The notes beneath the pieces were generated by a model. The model searched no databases. It had not been told where the DNA came from and saw nothing but the letters and a program-made list of their open reading frames with translations. From positions 1 through 64,000 of the forward strand of contig NZ_CP091854.1 in NCBI RefSeq assembly GCF_022059845.1: a stretch of DNA of 64,000 bases. The letters are read 5' to 3'. Positions within the stretch are counted from its first letter, which is position 1. Every line of letters starts with the position of its first letter. The position numbers and the translations under genes are program-made. Shown one piece after another: positions 16,419-25,969 of the stretch. This stretch comes from Terrirubrum flagellatum (GTDB lineage: Bacteria; Pseudomonadota; Alphaproteobacteria; Rhizobiales; Beijerinckiaceae).

Positions 16419-17390
16419 TCACACCACCAGATCTTTTTCCGGCACGGGCTCGCCGCGCGAGACGCAGAGCATGTTGTGGAAGATGCGCTTGATCGACGGC
16501 TCGAAAATATCGGCGGCGATGGCCGCGAGATGCGGCGTCACCACGAGATTGTCGAGCGGCTGAAGCAGCGGGCTGTCTGACGGAAGCGGCTCCGTCTCGA
16601 ACACGTCCATCGCTGCGGCTGTGATGACCTTGTTCTTCAGCGCCCAAATCAGATCCTCTTCCACGACGATGCCGCCGCGCGCCACATTCACCAGCACGGC
16701 GGTTTTCTTCATCGTCTGCAGCGACGTCTTGTTGATCAGGTTCGCGGTCTGATCGGTCAGCGGGCAGTTGAGCGAGACGAGATCTGAGCGCGAGAGAATG
16801 TCGGCGACGCTGGCCCAGGTCGCGTTCAATTCCTGCTCTTCCTCAGCCTTCAGGCGCGAGCGCTTGTTGTAGAGCACGGTGCAGCCGAAGCCGCGCAGGA
16901 TGCGCGCCAGCGCTTGCCCGATGGCGCCAAAGCCGATGATGCCGACTGTCTTGCCGCTGAGGAGAAAGGTCTTGTTCGGCAGGCCGGCGGGGCCGCGCCA
17001 TTCGCCGGTCTTCAGCACGGCGTTGCCATGGGCGATGCCGCGCAGCGCCGCGAAAGCGAGGCCGAGCGCGAACTCCGCCACCGGCACCGCATTGCTGCCC
17101 GTGGTGCGCGCGATTTTCACGCCAAGCTCTTTCGCGGTCTTGAGATCGATATTGTCGACGCCGACGCCCCATTTGTGCACCAGCTTCAGTTTCTTGCCGG
17201 CGCGCAGCACGTCGCCGCTGACGGCGACCTGCCCGGCGATCGCATAGTCGGCGTTCGCGATGATCTCCTTCATATGCTCGTCGCCGCGCGCGGTGCCGTG
17301 GGTGAAGACCATGCCTTCGGGCACATAGGGCCTGATTTCGTTCGCCCGCGTTTCGGGCATCATATCGAGCATCACAACGGTTTCGGTCAT
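16419..17390 (-). CDS. D-2-hydroxyacid dehydrogenase family protein
   Basis: 323 residues of the phosphoglycerate/formate-dehydrogenase-like family. NAD site GFGAIGQALA is at 153-162. Catalytic residues are visible: Arg238 in NVARGG, a Glu in DVFETEP (262-268) and His287 in TPHLA. It converts a 2-keto acid to a D-2-hydroxy acid or the reverse, in the cytoplasm. It is the last gene of the long minus-strand importer operon, 19 bases after the GGT-like gene. The substrate is presumably a product of the hydrolases upstream. Confidence 0.88.
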   Translation of the reverse strand: MTETVVMLDMMPETRANEIRPYVPEGMVFTHGTARGDEHMKEIIANADYAIAGQVAVSGDVLRAGKKLKLVHKWGVGVDNIDLKTAKELGVKIARTTGSNAVPVAEFALGLAFAALRGIAHGNAVLKTGEWRGPAGLPNKTFLLSGKTVGIIGFGAIGQALARILRGFGCTVLYNKRSRLKAEEEQELNATWASVADILSRSDLVSLNCPLTDQTANLINKTSLQTMKKTAVLVNVARGGIVVEEDLIWALKNKVITAAAMDVFETEPLPSDSPLLQPLDNLVVTPHLAAIAADIFEPSIKRIFHNMLCVSRGEPVPEKDLVV

Positions 17391-17409
17391 TTCAGTCTCT
17401 TGCTTCAGA

Positions 17410-19083
17410 TCAGATATTGAAGGTCACGCCCGGCCGCGCGAGGCCGCCTGATATGGCGACCGGCGTGCCGTCGGCGCGCCAGCAGGCGGCGCCTGTCAGC
17501 GTCTCATCATCGTTGAAACCGATCGCATTCATGCCGCCGGCGATGCGGCCCGAGCGCACGATGCGATGGCCGCGCGCGGTCAGCTCATTCGCGACGCTGT
17601 CCGGAATCGCATGTTCCAGTTCGAGCACGCCGCCCTCGGTCCAGACGCGCGGCGCTTCGACCGCTTCCTGCAGCGACATGCCGTGATCGATGACATTGAC
17701 GATCGCCTGCATCGCCGAGGGGAAGATGCGCAGCGCGCCTGGCAAGCCCAGCGCAAAGGCGATCTTGCCTTTCTTCAACGCCATCATCGGCGCCATGGAG
17801 GTGAAGACGCGCTTGCCTGGCGCGATCGACAAAGCGCGGCCGGGATGCGGATCGAAGTTATACATGTAGTTGTTGGCGATCATGCCCGTGCCGGGCACCT
17901 GCACGCAGGCGCCGAACAGCCCGTTGATCGTCTGCGTCGCCGAGACGACATTGCCTGAGGAGTCGGCGACGGTGACGTGAGTGGTGTTGAAGGATTCGCC
18001 GCGCTCGACGCCGGCGCTCCAGCTCTGTGCGCGCCTGAAATCGATCAGCGCGCGACGCTCGTCGGCATAGGTTTTCGAGATCAGTCGATCGACCGGAACC
18101 TTGACGAAGGCAGGATCGGCCGTCGCCGCGGCGCGATCGGCGAAGGCGATCTTCAAAGCTTCGGCCAGCAGATGAATCGCATCCGTCGAGCCGAAGCCCA
18201 TGCCGCGCACGTCATAGGCTTCGAGGATGTTGAGCATCTGGACGATATGCACGCCCGATGAAGACGGCGGCGGCGGTCCCAGAATTTCAAAGCCGCGATA
18301 GGTTCCGCGCACGGCCTCGCGCTCGATCACGCGATAGGCGTCGAGATCGGCCTGCGTGATGAGGCCGCCGCTTTTCGCCATGTGCGAGGTCAGCGCCTCG
18401 CCGAGCGCGCCCTTGTAGAGCGCGGCGGCGCCTTTCTCCGCGATCAGTTTGAGGCTCTGCGCGTAATCGGATTGAATGAGACGCGCGCCGGCTTCGATCG
18501 GCGCGCCGCCGGGCAGGAACATTTTCGCGAGACCGGAATCCTTCGCAAGATCGGCGGCGCAATCGCGCACGCAGGCGGAGAGATAGGGCGTCACGACATA
18601 GCCGCGCTCGGCGTAGCGGATCGCAGGCGCGATCACGTCGGCGAGCGGCAGCGTGCCGAAACGCTGAAGCGACTCGCACCAGCCGGCGAGATTCGCAGGA
18701 GAGGCGATCGCCTTGATCCCGACGACATTCTCTCGGTCGCGCGTGTCGCGCATCGTCGCGAGATCATCCGACAGGCATTCATACATATCGGCACGCGCCG
18801 CCAGCGGCGCCGGGCTCATATTGTCGAGGATGTGATGGGCGCCATTGGCGAGGCGGATATGCTGGATGCCGCCGCCGAGCACGCCGACCATCATCGGCTC
18901 GACGACAGTGAGCGTGAACAGGGCCGCGATCGCCGCATCGATGGCGTTGCCGCCGCCGAGCATGATTTCGGCGCCGGCGGCGGAGGCGAGAGGATGGTTG
19001 GTGACGACCATCCCCTTTGAGCCGATCGCCGGCTTCTTCTCCAACGTGAAATTCGCGACGCGCGGGGGAGGCGACGCGCTCAT
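17410..19083 (-). CDS. Gamma-glutamyltransferase-family Ntn hydrolase, non-classical donor site
   Basis: 557 residues with the GGT fold. The autoprocessing nucleophile is Thr367 in NTTHVTVAD, giving expected large (1-366) and small subunits. There is no signal peptide, so it should act in the cytosol. The conserved REXAP motif that holds the donor alpha-carboxylate reads MSPAP (about 89-93). The MDDF aspartate region reads YMYNF, and the SS pair reads TS. Classical glutathione hydrolysis is therefore doubtful; an acylase or amidohydrolase on another substrate is more likely. It stands between the RraA-like and dehydrogenase genes of the importer operon. Confidence 0.85.
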   Translation of the reverse strand: MSASPPPRVANFTLEKKPAIGSKGMVVTNHPLASAAGAEIMLGGGNAIDAAIAALFTLTVVEPMMVGVLGGGIQHIRLANGAHHILDNMSPAPLAARADMYECLSDDLATMRDTRDRENVVGIKAIASPANLAGWCESLQRFGTLPLADVIAPAIRYAERGYVVTPYLSACVRDCAADLAKDSGLAKMFLPGGAPIEAGARLIQSDYAQSLKLIAEKGAAALYKGALGEALTSHMAKSGGLITQADLDAYRVIEREAVRGTYRGFEILGPPPPSSSGVHIVQMLNILEAYDVRGMGFGSTDAIHLLAEALKIAFADRAAATADPAFVKVPVDRLISKTYADERRALIDFRRAQSWSAGVERGESFNTTHVTVADSSGNVVSATQTINGLFGACVQVPGTGMIANNYMYNFDPHPGRALSIAPGKRVFTSMAPMMALKKGKIAFALGLPGALRIFPSAMQAIVNVIDHGMSLQEAVEAPRVWTEGGVLELEHAIPDSVANELTARGHRIVRSGRIAGGMNAIGFNDDETLTGAACWRADGTPVAISGGLARPGVTFNI

Positions 19084-19084
19084 G

Positions 19085-19762
19085 TCACGACGCCGCCTTC
19101 ATCGCTTCGAGCACCATCTTGGTCGCGCCGGAGATGTCGCCGAGCTTCTCGCCCGCCTTCACGCGGTCCTGCGTTTTCTCGCCGCGCTCCTGCCGCGCGA
19201 TGGCGGCGTCGGCGATCGCCTCGGCTTCGTCAGGCGGCAGCACGAGCACGCCCGATTCATCGGCGATGATGACGTCGCCGGCCTTCACCGTCACGTTGCC
19301 GCAGGAGATTGGCAGGTTGAGCGTGCCGCCGAGATTGTAGAGGCGCGTCGTGATCGGCGACATGCCGCGGCACCACATCGGGAAATCAGAGTCCTGAATT
19401 TCCGTAAGATCGGTGCAGGGGCCATCGACGATTCCGCCTGCGGCGCCGGCGGCTTTCGCAGCCACGGTGACGCCGCCGCCCCAGCAGGCATGCTTGTCGT
19501 CGCCAAGGCGGTCGACGACGAGAATGTCGCCCGGCCGCAAGAGGCCGAGCGTGTGATGCAGCAGCGTCGAATCCTGTCCGGGGATTGCGAGCGTCACCGC
19601 GGGGCCGGCGATGCGGCGACGCGGCAGCAGCGGCTGGATGCGCCGGTCCATGAAGCCCCAATGCTGGGAGTGGCCGACAGTCGCGGTCTCCACTTTCAGG
19701 AGCTTCGTGACCAAAGCGGCGCTGAGCTGCGCCGGCATCGGCTCGATGCGATAATCAGGCAT
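19085..19762 (-). CDS. RraA-like protein (HMG/CHA aldolase superfamily)
   Basis: 225 residues of the RraA fold: VATVGHSQ-type opening (ETATVGH), RIAGPAVTLAI, the LRPGDILVVD loop, and the GGIVDGPCTDLTEI motif near residues 107-120. Aldolase members have VRD in that motif; here the Arg is Thr while the Asp is kept. RNase E inhibition is unlikely for this context and length. A catabolic lyase role is suggested by adjacent creatininase- and GGT-like genes, but the changed residue leaves activity open. Confidence 0.8.
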   Translation of the reverse strand: MPDYRIEPMPAQLSAALVTKLLKVETATVGHSQHWGFMDRRIQPLLPRRRIAGPAVTLAIPGQDSTLLHHTLGLLRPGDILVVDRLGDDKHACWGGGVTVAAKAAGAAGGIVDGPCTDLTEIQDSDFPMWCRGMSPITTRLYNLGGTLNLPISCGNVTVKAGDVIIADESGVLVLPPDEAEAIADAAIARQERGEKTQDRVKAGEKLGDISGATKMVLEAMKAAS

Positions 19763-19797
19763 GGCGTGTCCTTAATCGTTGTTGAGAAGGCTGCGGC

Positions 19798-20622
19798 TTA
19801 CGCCGGGACCTTCTCCGAAAAATGCTTCACGAACCGCGCGCAGATTTCGGTGAGCTGTTCGGTGAGCGCGGCGCCGGTTTCCTTCGAGCACAGGCGCGGA
19901 TCGCCCTTGCCAACGCCCGCCCAGTAAACATCGTCATATTCGTTCGGCATGCCGACTTCCGCGCCTTCAAAATTCGCAGCGCCGAGCTGCATGAAAGGCA
20001 GGTCAAGCACGGGATCCCGCTTCAAGGGCTTCGCCTCGGGAATGAGATCGGGGCGCATCAGCTCGGGGAACAGATGCATGCCGATGCTGGAGAGCGGATC
20101 GGCGCCATGGCCCGACACCTTCACCGACTTTTCCGCGCCGACGATCTTGGGCAGGAGCCCGTAGCCGATGCGCCAGAGATAGAGGCTCGGAATCAGCCGG
20201 CCTTCATGGCGATAGAGTTCACGCGTCACTTCGGCGATCGGTCCGACATTGCCGCCATGGCCGTTGATGATGATGAGGCGATTGAGGCCGTGGCGCTCAA
20301 GCGACTCGAACATGTCGACGAGGACGCTGGTCAGCGTCGCCTGCGAGATGGCGATGCCGCCAGGCATCTGCCCGAAATAATCAGCGCCACCGAAGGGCAG
20401 CACGGGCGCAACCACCGTGCGCACGCCGTTCGCAGTGGCGCGCAGCGCGGCAAGCTCGGCGATCTTCTCGGCGAGGAGATAATCGCCCATGGGCGCATGC
20501 GGTCCCTGATCCTCATGGCTGCCCATGGGCAGCAGCACGATCGGATTCTGCTTGTAGAGCTCGCGCCCTTCGCCGCCGGTCAGCGTGCCCATATGGACTT
20601 TCGGATTGGTGTGAGCGGCCAT
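19798..20622 (-). CDS. Creatininase-family amidohydrolase-like protein
   Basis: 274 residues from ATG 20622; the frame stays open upstream into the ATPase gene but the family begins here. Creatininase family members are metal-dependent amidohydrolases acting on cyclic or formyl amides. The metal region reads GSHEDQGPHAPMGDY (about 34-48), where family enzymes usually have GSxExHGPHLPLxxD, so a usual His ligand is Gln. NGHGGN near residue 115 is intact. It is probably a divergent subgroup. It follows the DppF ATPase by 43 bases and precedes the RraA-like gene by 35. Confidence 0.82.
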   Translation of the reverse strand: MAAHTNPKVHMGTLTGGEGRELYKQNPIVLLPMGSHEDQGPHAPMGDYLLAEKIAELAALRATANGVRTVVAPVLPFGGADYFGQMPGGIAISQATLTSVLVDMFESLERHGLNRLIIINGHGGNVGPIAEVTRELYRHEGRLIPSLYLWRIGYGLLPKIVGAEKSVKVSGHGADPLSSIGMHLFPELMRPDLIPEAKPLKRDPVLDLPFMQLGAANFEGAEVGMPNEYDDVYWAGVGKGDPRLCSKETGAALTEQLTEICARFVKHFSEKVPA

Positions 20623-20665
20623 GACGAGGCTCCTTTGAAAACGCCCGATAGAAGAGGCGAGGGAA

Positions 20666-21655
20666 TCAGCCGATCTCTTCGGCTCTGATGCAGGCGACGC
20701 GTCGCGCGTCGCCGAACGGCCTGAGCTCCGGCGCCGTTTCCGCGCAACGCGCGACCGCATGGGCGCAGCGCGTGCGGAAGACGCAGCCGGAAGGCGGGTT
20801 GGACGGGCTCGGCGGATCGCCGGCGAGCAGAATGCGCTTCGCACGCTGGGCGCGATGGAGACGCGGCGTCGCTGAGATCAGCGCGCGCGTGTAGGGATGC
20901 GCCGGCGCGGAGAAAATCTCCTCGGCCGGACCTTCCTCCATCACGCGGCCGAGATACATCACGATGACGCGGTGGCAGAGATAGCGCACGATCGAGAGGT
21001 CGTGGCTGATGAACAGCATCGCGAGTCCCAACTCGCTGCGGAGATCGGCCATCAACTGCACGATCTGCGCCTGGATCGAAACATCGAGCGCGCTGACCGG
21101 CTCGTCGGCGACGATGAAGTCGGGGCCTGTCGAGAGCGCGCGCGCGATGCCGATGCGCTGGCGCTGGCCGCCAGAGAATTCATGCGGGAAGCGCTGCGCA
21201 TGGGCGGGATCGAGACCGACCTTCTCCAGCAATTCGCTCACGCGCGTCTTGCGGTCGCGCTGTGGCACGACGCCGTGAATTGCGAGCCCGTCCTCAATCT
21301 GCGCGCCGACGCGACGGCGCGGATCGAGGCTGCCGAACGGGTCCTGAAACACGATCTGCATGCGGCGGCGCTGGCGACGCAGCTCGGCGCGCGACAAGGC
21401 TTCGAGCGGCTTGCCGTCGAAACGCACGGAGCCTTCAGTCGCAGGCGTGAGGCCGAGCATCAGCCGTCCGAGCGTGCTCTTGCCCGATCCGGATTCGCCG
21501 ACGACGCCGACCGTTTCGCCGCGCGCGACATCGGCGTCGACGGCGCGCACCGCCTGCAGCGTGCGGCCGCGCGTGAACATGCCGCCGATGGCGTAGCTCT
21601 TGGAGACGGATTTCGCTTCGACGAGCGGCTGCGCGGCGGACACAAGATCGCTCAT
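20666..21655 (-). CDS. ABC transporter ATP-binding protein, DppF type
   Basis: 329 residues, ATPase of the minus-strand importer. Walker [10 protein letters not shown] at 53-61, signature FSGGQRQR near 165-172, Walker B FIVADEPVSALD after it. The C-terminal extension carries CVFRTRCAHAVARC. Four-base overlap with the upstream permease-ATPase fusion. Confidence 0.93.
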   Translation of the reverse strand: MSDLVSAAQPLVEAKSVSKSYAIGGMFTRGRTLQAVRAVDADVARGETVGVVGESGSGKSTLGRLMLGLTPATEGSVRFDGKPLEALSRAELRRQRRRMQIVFQDPFGSLDPRRRVGAQIEDGLAIHGVVPQRDRKTRVSELLEKVGLDPAHAQRFPHEFSGGQRQRIGIARALSTGPDFIVADEPVSALDVSIQAQIVQLMADLRSELGLAMLFISHDLSIVRYLCHRVIVMYLGRVMEEGPAEEIFSAPAHPYTRALISATPRLHRAQRAKRILLAGDPPSPSNPPSGCVFRTRCAHAVARCAETAPELRPFGDARRVACIRAEEIG

Positions 21656-23496
21656 GCGGCGGCGTCCTTCGCGAGCGTCAATTCATTCCAGCGGATGCAG
21701 CGCGTGCGGCGACCGGGCTGCGCCTGCGTCAGCGGAACCGGCGCCGCAGAGCAGGCGGGAATCGCATGGGCGCAGCGCGGCGCGAAACGGCAGCCCACGG
21801 GAAACGCATGCGGCTGCGGCACGACGCCGGGAATGCCGGCGAGCGTCTCGCCGCTCTCGGGAGACGCGGCCAGCAGCGCGCTGGTGTAGGGATGCAGCGG
21901 CTCGCGGAAGACGTCATCGACAAGGCCTTCCTCGACCACTTGCCCGGCGTACATCACGGTGACGCGATCCGCGATCTCGGCGACGACGCTGAGACTGTGG
22001 GTGATGAAGATCAGCGCCGTGCCGGTCTCGCGTTTCAACTCCATCAGCAGATCGAGAATCTGCGCCTGCACGGTGACGTCGAGCGCGGTCGTCGGCTCGT
22101 CGGCGATCAACAAAGCGGGACGGTTCGCCAGCGCCATGGCGATCATCACGCGCTGCTTCATGCCGCCCGACATCTCGTGCGGATAATTGCCGAGGCGCCT
22201 TTCGGGGTCGGCGATGCCGACGCGCTTGAACAATGACAGCGCCTCCGCGCGCGCCGCGTCGCGCGACATTTCGCGATGGGCGAGAATCGCTTCGACCACC
22301 TGATCGCCGGCGCGATGCACGGGATTGAGGCTCGACATCGGGTCCTGGAAGATCATCGCGATCGCGCCGCCGCGCAGTTTGCGCATCTCGGGCTCGCTCA
22401 ATCGCAGCAGATTGGACTCGCCGAACCATGCCGAGCCTGAAACCGGCCGCGCCACGGGCGGCAGAAGCCCCATCGCCGCGAGCGCGGTCAGCGATTTGCC
22501 GGAGCCGCTTTCGCCGACGATCGCCAGCGTCTCGCCCGATTTCACGGAGAGGCTGATCTCCTCCACCGGCTTGATGCGCCCGCGCGGCGTGTCGACTTCG
22601 ATCGTGAGATCATTGACCGCGAGCGTCGCGCCTTCGCTGCGCGCCGGCGGCGCAAGCCCCGGCAGGATGCGATCGATGAGGCGAAGCTTCGGCCGCGCCG
22701 CCGGCGTGCGCGGATCGACCGCGTCGCGCAGCGCGTCGCACAGGATGTTCATCGCGAGGATGGTCAGCGTCAGCGCCGCGCAGGGCCAGACGAGCAGCAT
22801 CGGCGCCTGCTCCATGGTGGCGCGTGCGCCGCGGATCATCAGGCCCCATGACGGCGCCGGCGGAACGACGCCGAGACCGAGGAAGGAGAGGCCGCTTTCG
22901 AGCACCACGGCGGCGGCGACCGCGAGCGAGAGCTGCACGAGCACGGGGCCGGCGATGTTCGGCAGCAGCGTGCGCAACAGGATGCGTCCCGTCGGCGCGC
23001 CAAGCGCGCGCACCGCCTCGACATAATCGTGACTGCGCGCCGACAGCGCTTCAGCGTAGGCGACGCGCACGAAGCCGGGGAGATAGAGCACGGAGAGAAC
23101 GAGGATCAGCGTGCCGGCGCCGGGGCCAAGGAGCGTGACCACGAGCAACGCCAGCAGCACGGGAGGAAAGCAGAGAATGATGTCCATGCTGCGCACGGCG
23201 AGCAGTTCGCCGAGCCCGCGAAACCAGCCGCCGAGAAGACCGAGCGCGGTTCCCGCGACGCCGGCGATGATCGAGGAGGCGAAGGCGACGGCGAGACTCG
23301 TGCGCGCCCCCCAGATCAAGCGCGAGAGCACGTCGCGCCCGAATTCGTCGCGCCCGAGCCATGATCCCGGCTGCGAGCCGGACAATCTGCGCGCCACATC
23401 CTGCTTCACGGGATCGGCGAGGCCGAGGAGCGGCGCCGCGATCGCGACGAGGATGATGAGGGCGACGAAGGCGCCTGGCGCCCACAGCTTCTTCAT
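21652..23496 (-). CDS. ABC transporter permease-ATPase fusion (DppC-DppD)
   Basis: 614 residues joining two normally separate subunits. Residues 1 to about 265 form a DppC permease with [14 protein letters not shown] (47-60), five to six membrane segments and the [10 protein letters not shown] end. Residues from about 285 form a DppD ATPase: Walker A GESGSGKS at 328-335, then [27 protein letters not shown], Walker [13 protein letters not shown], and the cysteine-rich C-terminus. The junction is a short Pro-rich linker (about 266-290). Similar fusions occur in other Hyphomicrobiales importers. Overlaps both neighbours by four bases. Confidence 0.92.
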   Translation of the reverse strand: MKKLWAPGAFVALIILVAIAAPLLGLADPVKQDVARRLSGSQPGSWLGRDEFGRDVLSRLIWGARTSLAVAFASSIIAGVAGTALGLLGGWFRGLGELLAVRSMDIILCFPPVLLALLVVTLLGPGAGTLILVLSVLYLPGFVRVAYAEALSARSHDYVEAVRALGAPTGRILLRTLLPNIAGPVLVQLSLAVAAAVVLESGLSFLGLGVVPPAPSWGLMIRGARATMEQAPMLLVWPCAALTLTILAMNILCDALRDAVDPRTPAARPKLRLIDRILPGLAPPARSEGATLAVNDLTIEVDTPRGRIKPVEEISLSVKSGETLAIVGESGSGKSLTALAAMGLLPPVARPVSGSAWFGESNLLRLSEPEMRKLRGGAIAMIFQDPMSSLNPVHRAGDQVVEAILAHREMSRDAARAEALSLFKRVGIADPERRLGNYPHEMSGGMKQRVMIAMALANRPALLIADEPTTALDVTVQAQILDLLMELKRETGTALIFITHSLSVVAEIADRVTVMYAGQVVEEGLVDDVFREPLHPYTSALLAASPESGETLAGIPGVVPQPHAFPVGCRFAPRCAHAIPACSAAPVPLTQAQPGRRTRCIRWNELTLAKDAAA

Positions 23497-24446
23497 GACG
23501 CGCGCACCCGGGGATCGAGCACGGCGTAGAGAATATCCATGATCAGGTTGATGAGCAGGAACAGGCCGGAGATCGTCAGCACGATGCCGACCACCATGGG
23601 ATAATCGCGCGCTTCGACCGCGCGCAGCAGCGGCGTCGAAAGTCCGGGCCAGTTGAAGACATATTCGACGAGCACAGTGCCGCCGAGCAGCGTGCCCATC
23701 TGCAGGCCGAGCACAGTCAGCACCGGCGTCAACGCATTGCGCAGCACATGCCGCACAAGCACGCGGGTGGGCGACAATCCCTTGGCGCGCGCGGTGCGTA
23801 CGAAATCGCGCGACAAAGCATCGAGCACGGAGGCGCGCGTCATGCGGAAGACGATCGCGGCCAGGCCCTTCGCGATCGCGACGGCGGGAAGCGCGAGCAA
23901 GGTGAAATGCTGCGTCGCGTTCTGCGCGATCGGGGTGTAGCCGCCGGCCGGCATCAATCGCAATGTCTGCGCGAGCAAGAGCACCAGCAGCGTGCCGAGC
24001 ACGAACACGGGAACCGCGAGCAGAAACGCCGCCGTCGCCGAGGCGATGCGATCGAACGCGCCGCCGCGATGCAGCGCCGCATAGGCGCCGCCGGGCACGC
24101 CGATCAGCACGGCGATGATCGTCCCCGCGAAGATGAGTTCAAGCGTGCGCGGCAGGCGCAGCGCGATCTCGCTGGTCACGGGATAATCATCGACCAACGA
24201 ATTGCCGAGATCGCCGCGCGTCAGACCGGTGAGAAACGAGACATATTGATCGAGCAGCGGCCGTTCGAGGCCGAGCTTCTCGCGCAATTCCGCCACCGCC
24301 GTCGGATCGGCGGAGACGCCGCCGGTCGACAGCAGCAACTCGGCCGGATCGCCCGGCACGAGATGCAACGCCATGAAGACGATCGTCGCGACGATCCAGG
24401 CCAGCGCTATGGAGACGAGAACGCGCCGGATGAGCCAGCGCGTCAT
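23493..24446 (-). CDS. ABC transporter permease, DppB type
   Basis: 317 residues. DppB pattern: N-terminal membrane segment, HLVPGDPAELLL, the extracytoplasmic YVSFLTGLTRGDLGNSL region, RLPRTLELIF and the coupling loop RDFVRTARAKGLSPTRVLVRHVLRNAL. It ends [14 protein letters not shown]. Overlaps the binding-protein gene and the fusion gene by four bases each. Confidence 0.93.
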   Translation of the reverse strand: MTRWLIRRVLVSIALAWIVATIVFMALHLVPGDPAELLLSTGGVSADPTAVAELREKLGLERPLLDQYVSFLTGLTRGDLGNSLVDDYPVTSEIALRLPRTLELIFAGTIIAVLIGVPGGAYAALHRGGAFDRIASATAAFLLAVPVFVLGTLLVLLLAQTLRLMPAGGYTPIAQNATQHFTLLALPAVAIAKGLAAIVFRMTRASVLDALSRDFVRTARAKGLSPTRVLVRHVLRNALTPVLTVLGLQMGTLLGGTVLVEYVFNWPGLSTPLLRAVEARDYPMVVGIVLTISGLFLLINLIMDILYAVLDPRVRAS

Positions 24447-25969
24447 CCGAACGACGTCTCCTCAAGCGTGCCGCCTGATGAAGTCGTGAGCGCGCCGGGC
24501 AGGTTGGAGAAGCCCTTGACGCTCTTGTCCATGCCGAAGCCCTGCTCGCGCCAGGCAAGCCCCGCCATCGGAACCTCTTCGAGCGCCGCGCGCTGCATAT
24601 CCTTGTAGATCGCCACGCGCTTTGCGAGATCGAATTCGGCGCGGCCGCGATCCATCAGCTCCTTGGTGCGCGGCGCGCTCAAGCCAAAGGATCGCGAATA
24701 GTTCGCGGGTTGCGAGGTATCGAGATAGGGCGTCAGCCCATCGGGATCGTTGCTGTCGCCAGAGAGGCCGTGGATCGCGAGATCATATTGTCCGCGGCCG
24801 CCCATATTCACGCGCGTCGGCCAGTCCGGCAGTTTGAGCTCGCACTGGATGCCGACCGCGGCGAGATATTGCTGCGTCACTTCGGCGGTGTCCTTGTGCA
24901 TGCCGTACTGCGCCGTCGCCAGCATCGTCGCCTGAATGCCGTTGGCGTAGCCCGCTTCCGCCAGCAGCGCCTTGGCGCGCGCCGGATCATAGTTCCAGCC
25001 CTGGGCGAGTTTTTCATCGAACCAGGGCGTGCCCGGCGTGATCGGAATTCCTTCGAGCGGTTTGCCGCGGCCGAAGAAGGCGGCTTTCACGATGTCGTCG
25101 CGCTTCACCGCATGCGCGACGGCGCGGCGGACGCGCGGATCGTTGAAGGGCGGTTTCGACGCGTTGAAGAGCACGCACATGAACGGGCCCTCGACCGTGT
25201 CGAGCTTCAGTCGCGGCTCCTTCTCGATGGCGGCCATGGATTGCCACGGGACATATTCGATGATGTCGACGTCGCCCGACATCAGCGCGGCCTGCCGCAG
25301 ATTGTCGTCGGCATAGACGACGAACTTGATGCCCTTCAGCTTGGGGAAGCCGGGCTTGTAGAATTTATCGAAGGGCGCGAGCTCAATCGAAGTGCCGCGC
25401 TCCTGCGCTGCGATGCGGAACGGACCGCAGCCGATCGGCTCATTCGCCGTCGATTTCCGCGAGAGAACGAATGTGTTGTAGTTCGCAAACCAGGTCGGAA
25501 GCGTTGCGAGCGGCTCCTTCGTGACGAGACGAACCGTTTGCGGATCCGGAATTTCGACCGCCGAAATGCTCTGGAACGGCGCGCGCATATAGGCGGTCGA
25601 TTTTTCGCCGCCGATCTGCTCGATCGACCATTTCACATCTTCGGCCGTGACCGGGTCGCCATTATGGAAGACCGCGCCCTGGCGCAGCTTGAACACCCAT
25701 GCGCCCTTTTCGTCGATCGACCATGACGTCGCGAGTTCGCCGCGCAGCTGGCCCTTGGAATCATATGCCACGAGGCTGCGGTGAATCAGCAGCTTCACCG
25801 TGCCCGCGGCGGCGCCGGTGCTGACCCAGGGCTGGAGATTGGGCGGAAAGGCGGAGAGGCCGTAGCGGAGGATTCCGGCGGAGCGCTGCGCTCGGCCGGG
25901 GATCGACAGAAACGGCACAGCGGCGGCGCCTTGCACAAGCGCCCTTCGCGAGATCATCATCGAACTCAT
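24443..25969 (-). CDS. ABC transporter substrate-binding protein, peptide/opine family (SBP_bac_5)
   Basis: 508 residues, first gene of the minus-strand operon. A Tat-like leader is visible (ISRRALVQGAAAVPFLS, residues 6-22); ATG at residue 5 is a second possible start. Family motifs: TAEDVKWSIEQI, GCGPFRI and a YSRSFG/RTKEL C-terminal lobe. The imported compound should be what the downstream creatininase-, RraA-, GGT- and dehydrogenase-like enzymes process. Confidence 0.9.
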   Translation of the reverse strand: MSSMMISRRALVQGAAAVPFLSIPGRAQRSAGILRYGLSAFPPNLQPWVSTGAAAGTVKLLIHRSLVAYDSKGQLRGELATSWSIDEKGAWVFKLRQGAVFHNGDPVTAEDVKWSIEQIGGEKSTAYMRAPFQSISAVEIPDPQTVRLVTKEPLATLPTWFANYNTFVLSRKSTANEPIGCGPFRIAAQERGTSIELAPFDKFYKPGFPKLKGIKFVVYADDNLRQAALMSGDVDIIEYVPWQSMAAIEKEPRLKLDTVEGPFMCVLFNASKPPFNDPRVRRAVAHAVKRDDIVKAAFFGRGKPLEGIPITPGTPWFDEKLAQGWNYDPARAKALLAEAGYANGIQATMLATAQYGMHKDTAEVTQQYLAAVGIQCELKLPDWPTRVNMGGRGQYDLAIHGLSGDSNDPDGLTPYLDTSQPANYSRSFGLSAPRTKELMDRGRAEFDLAKRVAIYKDMQRAALEEVPMAGLAWREQGFGMDKSVKGFSNLPGALTTSSGGTLEETSFG

